DNA from: a virus
Direction: 5' to 3' (one strand)
Length of the DNA stretch: 48,227 bases
Virus record (IMG/VR): IMGVR_UViG_3300021197_001498
Location: 1 to 48,227 of that record
Within the stretch, counting starts at the first letter, position 1; every line of letters starts with the position of its first letter. The notes below the pieces were generated by a model. That model was given only the letters and a program-made list of their open reading frames with translations, made no database searches and was not told where the DNA came from. This document shows positions 27,333-33,807 of this stretch, in pieces. The position numbers and the translations under genes are program-made.

Positions 27333-29762
27333 TTACCTTCCGGGGCTAGGGACTGCCGCCATGATGTTCGGGCCGTCGTCAGTCTTGGGGTCTTCGTCGT
27401 AAGCGACATCAATCATCGCTCGATTCAATTCGAATACTCCGTCTTCCGATTCGATCCTGACCCTCACGTACTTGCCTCTCATACCTTGGAAGATAGGAGT
27501 GGCGATTCTCTGCCCCTCGTTAGAAGATATGACCTGCGTCTTTTCTTCGACGTACTTGTAGACTGAGTTGGCTTGAATATCACTGGGATTGTCGAACGTG
27601 CTGACTCGAAGAGTTATGTCTCCCGACCTGTATCCAAGATCCAGCACGACCTCTCCGAGTTGCTTGACTAGATTTGGATTCTCGTTTACCCACATCTCAA
27701 CGCACGATGTGACTGAAGAGGACTCAGTTCCACTGGGTGCAGAGACCGAGGGGTCATACTTGTAGCAGGTTCCACCAAGCCACAGGAAGAATGAGTATCC
27801 GTCATCCCCCCTGTGAGAGATCATGTAATCAACCTCTTGGTTTGATCCGGGGCTGGTCAGCATGTTGTCTGGGGTTACCTTCTGGTCAGAACCAAGCCAC
27901 CACTCGGAGGTGAACCCGTCGCCAATGTCGTGCATGAGAACGCGGTGGCGATCAGTTGTGCCTGTCACCGGGAACGTCATGATGACCTTCTTGCAATCTT
28001 CGATGAGACCGATGCGTACGGACTTCTTCTGCTCGGTAGTCAGAGGATCCAGCCACCCGTCGAACTTGAGTTCTCTCAGGATCTCAACAGCCTTGCCGCC
28101 CTTGAACCAGACTGGTCCCTCGTCAGCCACGTACATGACACCACTTGAGGTGGGGTGTATGGACTTGTGCGTCACGACCCCCGGCCCGCCAATATCTTGA
28201 ATCTGAGGAGAGCCATTGAATCCCAGTTGGTAGATCGATTGCCTAGTAAACAGGAGAGATGCGCCCCCGCTGTTCGCGGTGTACATCGGCTCTCCCTTGA
28301 GCGTTGGCAGGGGGGAGAAGGTCTCCTTCTGGTTGTAGGAGTTCCTCCCAATCTGCTCTGGGTGATTGACGCTGTACTCAATGCCGGGCCTGTGGTCTCC
28401 TGTCTCGTTGTAGGCTATTCCGTTGCCCGAGTTTGTCCCGCTGTATGTCCACCTGTTGCTGGATTCGAGAGAGGTGACCTGAAGCGGGAACAGGTAGAGA
28501 GCCGTGCCGCCGGGCAAGATAGCCATGGCCTTCGAGGGGACCGGCATCTCGTATTGCTCCGTGTACCTACCGGAGTCGGCGAGTGTTGCTTGATCCTTGA
28601 ACAGGCATATCTTGCCACCCGTATCTCCACAGTCCACGGACTGTGCCGGCGTGTTACTGGACTGAATGAGATCCTCAAGGAACATCATGTCCGTGAGGTG
28701 GTCCGACATTCCATGGACCTCGTTGTACAGAATGACTGACCAGAAGTCTTCTCCGGGTATCTTGACTGTCATTACTTCCTGACCCGGAGAGCACCACACC
28801 GCAAGTCCGAGGTCCTCGACACCGGTTGGTGGATTCACCCGGATGTGGTACTGGTACATCGCGTACTGATCTCGGTTGGGACCGAAGTTGATGACTGACT
28901 TTGGCTCGCATGCTCGGCCGAAGATCCCTCTCTTGGGATCGTAGTACCCGACCTTGAATGCACAGTTGAGTATCTTCTCTCCTCGTGAGTTCTGCCCAGC
29001 AGAGTTGGCGACGTGCCAACAGAACGTGCCACCCAGTGTCCCCTGTTGGGGCATGCACAAGAATGTCTTGTCTCCCTCGGGGCACGGGGAGGAATCGGTG
29101 CAGTTGGCGCCCGACTGGCAACCGATGTCTACAGTGTCCCCGAATCCGCAGTTGCCATTCCAACTCCCATCCGCACCCTCGGTTCCACAGCAATAGAGCC
29201 CACTCGATGGGGTCCTTACTCCATCGCTGCTTTGGCAGTAGTAGCCGCAGTAATCAGTGGCCCCCGCAAAGTCGACAGCAGTGTGGATGGTCGGCTCGTC
29301 TCCAGAGTAATCTCCGAACAGTCCCGGGACGCCTATGTTTCTGGATACAGCACCGTCATAAGAGAATAGGGCGTAGCCCTCCTCCCCACTTTGGCAGTAG
29401 TAAACCTCTCCTCCGTACACAGAGAAGAAGCCCGGAGACTCCGGGGAAACATTTCCCCACGTACCCGGAGTAACCATGTCTGAGGTTGTCACGCCTCCGG
29501 GCGCCTTGATCTTCAGTTGGTCACCGACCTGCATAATCAAGTCGGATCCGCTGCTGCTATTCACAAGGTGAGCGGTAACGTGCGACTCCGGTGGGTTACA
29601 GTCGAGTCCTCCAGTGAAGCCCCGTCTGGTTCGTATCGTCTTCTCTGGAGTGAGTTCCATGTTGACCACGCGAGTGACCGGGTTCTCACCCAACTCCGGG
29701 CGGATGGGCTGCTGACTAAAAGCATTCCATACGACCGGTCTGAACTGCCTGCTGCCTGCCAT
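27333..29762 (-). CDS. Tail nozzle-like beta-propeller protein
   Basis: 809 residues, mostly short beta strands. It starts with WNAFSQQPIRPEL, then RVVNMELTPEKTIRTRRGF, the kind of opening seen in phage tail nozzle or hub proteins that recount a sequence of 'ground truth' strands around a propeller. Repeats of LLFTRQSIYQLGFNG, SSGVMYVADEGPVWF and YSFFLWLGGTCYKYD fit blades. Residues about 168-265 form a Cys-rich insert (DYCGYYC, LYCC, CTDSSPC). Podoviruses carry such a protein (T7 gp12, P22 gp10) beneath the adaptor, and here it follows an adaptor-like gene. The class is inferred from position and strand pattern. Confidence 0.65.
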   Translation of the reverse strand: MAGSRQFRPVVWNAFSQQPIRPELGENPVTRVVNMELTPEKTIRTRRGFTGGLDCNPPESHVTAHLVNSSSGSDLIMQVGDQLKIKAPGGVTTSDMVTPGTWGNVSPESPGFFSVYGGEVYYCQSGEEGYALFSYDGAVSRNIGVPGLFGDYSGDEPTIHTAVDFAGATDYCGYYCQSSDGVRTPSSGLYCCGTEGADGSWNGNCGFGDTVDIGCQSGANCTDSSPCPEGDKTFLCMPQQGTLGGTFCWHVANSAGQNSRGEKILNCAFKVGYYDPKRGIFGRACEPKSVINFGPNRDQYAMYQYHIRVNPPTGVEDLGLAVWCSPGQEVMTVKIPGEDFWSVILYNEVHGMSDHLTDMMFLEDLIQSSNTPAQSVDCGDTGGKICLFKDQATLADSGRYTEQYEMPVPSKAMAILPGGTALYLFPLQVTSLESSNRWTYSGTNSGNGIAYNETGDHRPGIEYSVNHPEQIGRNSYNQKETFSPLPTLKGEPMYTANSGGASLLFTRQSIYQLGFNGSPQIQDIGGPGVVTHKSIHPTSSGVMYVADEGPVWFKGGKAVEILRELKFDGWLDPLTTEQKKSVRIGLIEDCKKVIMTFPVTGTTDRHRVLMHDIGDGFTSEWWLGSDQKVTPDNMLTSPGSNQEVDYMISHRGDDGYSFFLWLGGTCYKYDPSVSAPSGTESSSVTSCVEMWVNENPNLVKQLGEVVLDLGYRSGDITLRVSTFDNPSDIQANSVYKYVEEKTQVISSNEGQRIATPIFQGMRGKYVRVRIESEDGVFELNRAMIDVAYDEDPKTDDGPNIMAAVPSPGR

Positions 29763-29765
29763 GGT

Positions 29766-30845
29766 TTACCCCATGCCGCCAAGGAAGCGGCCATTGAATG
29801 AGCGGAACTCTTTCTGGAATCTTGCTGGCTTATGATAAGCAGCGTTCCATTCGTTGGAACCAGTATCGTCGAACTCGGCGAGCATGCTTCGATAATCCTT
29901 CTCTACCTTGGACGCCCACATCCTCGCGTCTGAATCCTCTCCGAAGAGCATGAGCATTCTGGCTACGATGCGATCTCGAAGGTGCATCCTGAAGGATGAG
30001 GGGAGGTCGGAGATGGAAGCGTCTGTATCGGACGTTCCATCACACCTCGTGTACATGACCGCATACAGGCTGTACTCCTGATCGGGCTCGGGGAACCAAG
30101 AGATTGCCTGTGAGGATCCGCCGGGCTGCAAGTAGAAATACCTTGGCTTGCCCGTGCTCTCGCCGTCATAGTGAGCCATGAGTTCAGCCCACCTCGTGGA
30201 GTCCTTCCAATGCACCTCAGTGACATTGTTGGTGGAGTCCTTGAGGTAGATAATCTTGCTGGCAAAGCCGTCAAGGTTCCCCATGTCGGTGCTCGCTGAA
30301 ACGCTTCCCGTAGTAGCGAGGGTCATCTTGATTGGCTTTCGCCTGAACCTCCACTTGCGAGAGTCCCAAAGCATGACGTGCTCTTCGACGATGGCCTTAT
30401 CCAAGACATCAATCGACGGGAACACGGGAGTAGGCTGCCGAACAAGTATGTCAATGACTGACTTGCGAATACCCTCGGCGGTAGTCGTGCTGACTCCAGA
30501 CGCAGTCTTGGACCAGTCATTGTCACTGGCGATAGTGCTGACTATTTGCCCCAAGAGAGATGCGATCGCGGTCTTGCGGAATGTGTCCGCATCTTGGACT
30601 GACCTGAACTGACGGATCAACCTCTCGGCCACCTCCAGTTCGATCAGTTCGACCCAAGCGTCATCACTGTCCGCGCCGCCGACGTACCCGTCTCCAACGG
30701 ACACGACGTACCACTTGCGAATCTCATCGACTCGCCGCTTAGCGTGACTGATGTACCCGGACCAAGGCTCGGAGCCAAGGTTTACGGGTACGTTTGTTGT
30801 CCTTCCGAATACTTCCTGAAGGATTCTGTCATGAGATATTGCCAT
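29766..30845 (-). CDS. Tail adaptor / head-completion-like protein
   Basis: 359 residues. The N-terminal half is helical (DRILQEVFGRTTN, DAWVELIELEVAERLIRQFRS, TFRKTAIASLLGQIVSTIASD); the C-terminal half has a beta region (WRFRRKPIKMTLATTGSVS) and ends in helices (FRMHLRDRIVARMLMLFGED). This order, and its place next to the nozzle-like gene, resemble podovirus adaptors (T7 gp11, P22 gp4) that extend the portal. Its ATG directly follows the stop of the preceding gene. Moderate confidence. Confidence 0.6.
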   Translation of the reverse strand: MAISHDRILQEVFGRTTNVPVNLGSEPWSGYISHAKRRVDEIRKWYVVSVGDGYVGGADSDDAWVELIELEVAERLIRQFRSVQDADTFRKTAIASLLGQIVSTIASDNDWSKTASGVSTTTAEGIRKSVIDILVRQPTPVFPSIDVLDKAIVEEHVMLWDSRKWRFRRKPIKMTLATTGSVSASTDMGNLDGFASKIIYLKDSTNNVTEVHWKDSTRWAELMAHYDGESTGKPRYFYLQPGGSSQAISWFPEPDQEYSLYAVMYTRCDGTSDTDASISDLPSSFRMHLRDRIVARMLMLFGEDSDARMWASKVEKDYRSMLAEFDDTGSNEWNAAYHKPARFQKEFRSFNGRFLGGMG

Positions 30846-31469
30846 TTAGACCACCGCGAATAGAGCATTGCCGGAAGCGGCAGTGGTGCCAGCCGAACCA
30901 TCGACCTGCACAAAGAACTGAACGTACTTGGCACCCTGCGTGATTACGGGCGGCGTCATCATCGAGAACTTTGTCGGAGTAGAACCGCCTGAAGGAGTAA
31001 AGTCGTCAAACTTGTTAGAGGGGTTAGCCCCTTCGTATCTTTGCAGGGTACCCGTGCAGCCAACGACGATGTTACAGAACATGTCGGTCGTTGCCAGTGC
31101 CCCCACCGCTGCTGCTGGAACAGTCGAACTGTCCAAGGTGCAGTCATAGAGACCGGCGATGGTAGGAATCCATACGACGTTCTCCGAAGACTTCGTCGTC
31201 GAAAGTTTGTCGTACATCGGGTGCCACAACTGGACACCGAGTCGAAACGCATCCGCGTCTGTATCTGTTCCGTACGGCTTCACGATCAACCTCTTGCCCG
31301 GCTCCAACTCGTGCACCCCTGCGGTCGCAGTAGTTGGTTGAGTTGTAGTAGGCACGCTAAACTCCATTGCTGTGGCTGTGGAGTTTGTGGCGAATGCTCT
31401 GCGAAACACGGTAAACGGTTCGTGTTCTACTCGGCCCGCCGAGGACGCACGTCTTCTGGGGTATGTCAT
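30846..31469 (-). CDS. Unrecognised structural protein
   Basis: 207 residues. After a basic N-terminus (TYPRRRASSAGRVEHEPF) it is Thr/Ala/Val-rich and probably beta (KRLIVKPYGTDTDADAFRLGVQLWHPMYDKL, VVWIPTIAGLYDCTL, KYVQFFVQVDGSAG). The look is that of a small virion beta-sandwich. It is adjacent to tail genes and could be a fibre or decoration protein. No family is recognised. Confidence 0.65.
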   Translation of the reverse strand: MTYPRRRASSAGRVEHEPFTVFRRAFATNSTATAMEFSVPTTTQPTTATAGVHELEPGKRLIVKPYGTDTDADAFRLGVQLWHPMYDKLSTTKSSENVVWIPTIAGLYDCTLDSSTVPAAAVGALATTDMFCNIVVGCTGTLQRYEGANPSNKFDDFTPSGGSTPTKFSMMTPPVITQGAKYVQFFVQVDGSAGTTAASGNALFAVV

Positions 31470-31490
31470 TGGTTTGTTCCTTTGCTTTTC

Positions 31491-31844
31491 CTACGCAAGC
31501 AGGTTGCCCTGCAATAGTGTGTTTGAAAGTAAGCCCTCTGTGGAAATCGAGAGGGCTGAGACTGAGTGGTTGTACATGCCGAATGTTATTTCGTAGTTGC
31601 CGCCCCGGCCCAGTATCGGCAGGTCCGGTGGGGTGGTTGCTGTGACATCGGACAAGAGAGAACCTGATATCTTGCTGCCTGCCCCGGAGGTCGAGGCCAC
31701 AGTCTTTCCGACCACGATATGTGAGAGGGACATCGTGGCCCCGGCTATCCATATCGAGTTGTGGTCAGCAGGGTCAGTCGACCAGTCCACCGTCGTAATG
31801 GTGGCTGGCGTCTGCATGCTCTTGCCTGTCAGTATCGTGGGCAT
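31491..31844 (-). CDS. Unrecognised small beta-rich protein
   Basis: 117 residues rich in Ser, Thr, Gly and Ile (TPATITTVDWSTDPADHNSIWIAGATMSLSHIVVG), with GNYEITFGMYNHSVSALSIS near the end. Probably beta; similar in composition to its neighbour 30846-31469, so the pair may share a role in the virion. No family is recognised. Confidence 0.6.
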   Translation of the reverse strand: MPTILTGKSMQTPATITTVDWSTDPADHNSIWIAGATMSLSHIVVGKTVASTSGAGSKISGSLLSDVTATTPPDLPILGRGGNYEITFGMYNHSVSALSISTEGLLSNTLLQGNLLA

Positions 31845-31848
31845 CTGG

Positions 31849-31995
31849 TCACTTCTTCTTGCAAGTCTCGGAGCAACTCATGCCCATGATCTTGCGTACC
31901 TTGGGGCACAGGGCTACGCCTGCCATGAAACTTACGGAGCCGACGAGGATTACGAACCACGCCGTCCCCATAAACGAGGACATATCTGCGAGCAT
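31849..31995 (-). CDS. Small single-span membrane protein
   Basis: 48 residues: MLADMSSFMGTAWFVILVGSV...ALCP, one hydrophobic helix (about 10-30) and a basic, Cys-containing tail (KVRKIMGMSCSETCKKK). AAGGAAACAAGAG precedes the ATG. The start lies inside the end of the lipoprotein-like gene (46-nt overlap). It fits a lysis-associated small membrane protein (holin or antiholin), but no family is recognised. Confidence 0.55.
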   Translation of the reverse strand: MLADMSSFMGTAWFVILVGSVSFMAGVALCPKVRKIMGMSCSETCKKK

Positions 31996-32360
31996 CTCTT
32001 GTTTCCTTTTTCCCTGAGTATTTGCCGGACCAGTTTGTAGGTCCAAGCAATCGTGATGACACCCGTCGCAACAAGGACAGGTATGAAGATCGCGTGGGCG
32101 TATGTCATGACCGCCCAGTTCAACACACAGAGGATGACGCCGCCGATAGCGGGGTACCACCCTCTCTTGCCTCCGGTGACCGCGAGCAACACAAGTCCTG
32201 CCGCCGTGCTCAATCCCCCAACTAGGGAGAGCACTGACAGACTGCCGGTTGCATCACCGACCCCCGTGACGCCGGCAATGTGGTTGCCAACTCTTGAGGA
32301 GACGCTCTGGTTTGAGGCGCACCCAGTAAGGGCCAAGATGGGTAGGAGGAATCGAGTCAT
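31950..32360 (-). CDS. Putative lipoprotein with membrane segments
   Basis: 136 residues. MTRFLLPILALTGCASNQS is a short lipoprotein signal with lipobox LTGC (Cys14). Three hydrophobic stretches follow (about 43-63, 70-90, 91-110), then a basic tail. A lipid-anchored protein with several spans is unusual. Beside the XhlA-like gene it may belong to the lysis cassette, for example spanin-like, though spanins have no such spans. ATGA overlap with the preceding gene. Confidence 0.6.
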   Translation of the reverse strand: MTRFLLPILALTGCASNQSVSSRVGNHIAGVTGVGDATGSLSVLSLVGGLSTAAGLVLLAVTGGKRGWYPAIGGVILCVLNWAVMTYAHAIFIPVLVATGVITIAWTYKLVRQILREKGNKRCSQICPRLWGRRGS

Positions 32361-32575
32361 TTGATGACGAAGAACTCAATGGCGATTGTGCTAATGGTCG
32401 TAAAGACAAGAGCCGCAATTGCTGCGGCTGCGTACATCTTCGTCTTGAGTACAGCGAGGTCTCTTTCGATGTCTCGCAAAGTCGTGTCTATTTCATCCAG
32501 CCTTGAGTTTGTACGCTCAAGGGACTTGATCACGAATCTTCGGTACTCGTTCCAGCCATCATCTGACGGAGCCAT
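32357..32575 (-). CDS. XhlA-like holin/lysis protein
   Basis: 72 residues: a charged coiled coil (YRRFVIKSLERTNSRLDEIDTTLRDIERDLAVL, about 11-43) ahead of one C-terminal transmembrane helix (AAAAIAALVFTTISTIAIEFFVIK). This arrangement is that of the XhlA/haemolysin-type holin partners. It overlaps the nuclease upstream and the lipoprotein downstream. No endolysin was seen nearby. The role in lysis is inferred from topology and neighbours. Confidence 0.65.
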   Translation of the reverse strand: MAPSDDGWNEYRRFVIKSLERTNSRLDEIDTTLRDIERDLAVLKTKMYAAAAIAALVFTTISTIAIEFFVIK

Positions 32576-33006
32576 TGTGGGTTAGGGTCCTGCTTAGGTG
32601 ATACATAGACGGATTCCTCGCCCCTAACATAGCCCCTAGCATACATGAAATGTTCAAGGTCCATGGTGACTGGTATCTCAGAAGGGCCAAGATTTTTTGG
32701 GTACACGGTGAACAGGAATGTGGCCTGCCATCTGCCCCTCGATTTCTTCCAAGCCACACAGGCTATCTTGTCGGTGCCACAATCGTTGAGCCCCTGCTCC
32801 AGCGCCTGCTCCAGCAACTTGGATCCAACCGCCATCTTCTCGTTCCGCTTCACCTCGAAGTGGACACCCGGCAAATCGTGGACCACATCAGGCGTGGTGC
32901 TCGACCCGTATTTCTGCTGGCCACGGATTGCGTTGATCCCAAAGAAGCCTAGTTCCTTCGCGAACTCAACCTCTCCTCGGCACCCCTTTGCTCTTGAGTT
33001 AGTCAT
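32530..33006 (-). CDS. Holliday junction resolvase-like nuclease
   Basis: 158 residues. The N-terminus KGCRGEVEFAKELGFFGINAIRG, then TPDVVHDLPGVHFEVKRNEKM, gives the E...PD...ExK order of PD-(D/E)xK nucleases (Glu in RGEVEF, Asp in TPDVV, E-V-K). This matches Hjc/RecU-type resolvases that cut branched DNA before packaging. The C-terminal half is not conserved to my eye. I start at ATG 33006, which overlaps the preceding stop; a longer start at 33102 runs through the neighbour. VRR-NUC-like nucleases are an alternative. Confidence 0.72.
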   Translation of the reverse strand: MTNSRAKGCRGEVEFAKELGFFGINAIRGQQKYGSSTTPDVVHDLPGVHFEVKRNEKMAVGSKLLEQALEQGLNDCGTDKIACVAWKKSRGRWQATFLFTVYPKNLGPSEIPVTMDLEHFMYARGYVRGEESVYVSPKQDPNPQWLRQMMAGTSTEDS

Positions 33007-33292
33007 CTTTTTTATCTTCCTCCGACTCTTCATAATGAAACATGAATGATGGGGTGGAGTCACCAAGCCATGTCGCCACGACTCCGCTCTCCATGAACTC
33101 AACCGCTTTGTCTCGGCCCCAGTCCTCTGTTTCCATTAGTATTTCCACGCACTTTTCGTAGTCATATACGGCCACCGTGGGCTTATTGGACCTTCGGACA
33201 TACCCAAGGTATGCGTCCTCAAATCCCTCGGCTATGACTGCGTCTTTGTTTATTGCTTCAAGACTCTGGTACACCCTCTTGCTGTTCGACAT
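32999..33292 (-). CDS. Conserved small phage protein of unknown role
   Basis: 97 residues: VYQSLEAINKDAVIAEGFEDAYLG, then KPTVAVYDYEKCVEILMETEDWGRDKAVEFMESGVVATWLGDSTPSFMF and an acidic tail. The 'AVYDY-KC-EIL----W--D-AVE----VV--W-G--TP-F' pattern is one I recognise as frequent in phage genomes next to resolvases and regulators, without a known function. It overlaps the HTH gene by 35 nt and the nuclease by 8 nt. Confidence 0.75.
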   Translation of the reverse strand: MSNSKRVYQSLEAINKDAVIAEGFEDAYLGYVRRSNKPTVAVYDYEKCVEILMETEDWGRDKAVEFMESGVVATWLGDSTPSFMFHYEESEEDKKDD

Positions 33293-33509
33293 AACTGGGG
33301 AAGCCCATACCCAACGATGCCGTCATACGCTCCACAGTGGACACCCTGCAATCAAGGCGTCCCTGCAAGAAACCGTAGACGGTCGGAGAGTCGAGGCCAG
33401 TCTCCTTCATTAGCCAGTATCTGGTCCTCCCTTGTCGTTCCAGTTCTGCGAGGATGGCCTTGGCAATGTAGCCTTGGCCGCCCCCGCCCTTTTTGTGTAG
33501 TTTCTCCAT
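33258..33509 (-). CDS. HTH transcriptional regulator (Cro/C1-like)
   Basis: 83 residues. A five-helix pattern of the XRE class: IAKAILAELERQG, RTRYWLMKETGLDSPTVYGFLQGR (the HTH, about 28-51), then CRVSTVERMTASLGMGF. It likely binds operators in the upstream repeat field (33565-33798), which ends only 56 bp from its start, so autoregulation is plausible. Upstream sequence has a TAGG before ATG and a CAAGATA copy at 33525. There is no antagonist gene or integrase, so this is not a lysogeny switch by evidence. Confidence 0.72.
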   Translation of the reverse strand: MEKLHKKGGGGQGYIAKAILAELERQGRTRYWLMKETGLDSPTVYGFLQGRLDCRVSTVERMTASLGMGFPSYVEQQEGVPES

Positions 33510-33564
33510 GACCTAAGTGTATCCCCTATCTTGCCTTTGTGCCAGTGTGTTTCTACTACAGAGT

Positions 33565-33798
33565 CTGGGACACATGGGACGCATAGGACACGTTTTCCGA
33601 AACTACTAACAAGTTTCGTGAACGTCTGTCTCTTGTGTCTTCCCGTAGTATTTTTTTTACATGTGTCCTAAGTGTCCTAAGTGTCCTGTGGCTTGTGCCC
33701 ACAAGGGGTAAGGTACCCGAGGGGCTGGACTTACGGGCCGCCAGTTTGATGGGTGACTCCGCCAAGATGTGTCCCGTGATGTGTCCCAAGTGTCCCAA
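33565..33798. repeat. Iteron-like field of 9-bp GTGTCCYAA repeats
   Basis: Nine 9-bp units in three groups. Three inverted units at 33565-33591 (TGGGACAC, ATGGGACGC and ATAGGACAC). Three direct units at 33663-33689 (GTGTCCTAA twice, then GTGTCCTGT). Three direct units at 33769-33777, 33781-33789 and 33790-33798 (GTGTCCCGT, GTGTCCCAA twice). It fills the 298-bp gap between the primase-helicase and the HTH gene. Tandem 9-bp units beside a primase resemble replication-origin iterons; an operator array for the HTH protein is the alternative. Confidence 0.75.
33598..33618. promoter_or_regulatory. Inverted repeat within the iteron field
   Basis: CGAAACT (33598-33604) and AGTTTCG (33612-33618) are a perfect 7-bp inverted repeat with a 7-bp spacer. 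It lies between the inverted and direct iteron groups, with an AT tract (TTTTTTTT) at 33651-33658 to the right. Candidate operator or origin element; a terminator is less likely because no U-run follows directly. Confidence 0.55.
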
Positions 33799-33807
33799 AT
33801 CCAGAGC

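Noticed and set aside
33565-33798. CRISPR array
   Set aside because: Units are 9 bp and tandem with no spacers of CRISPR length; iteron-like instead.
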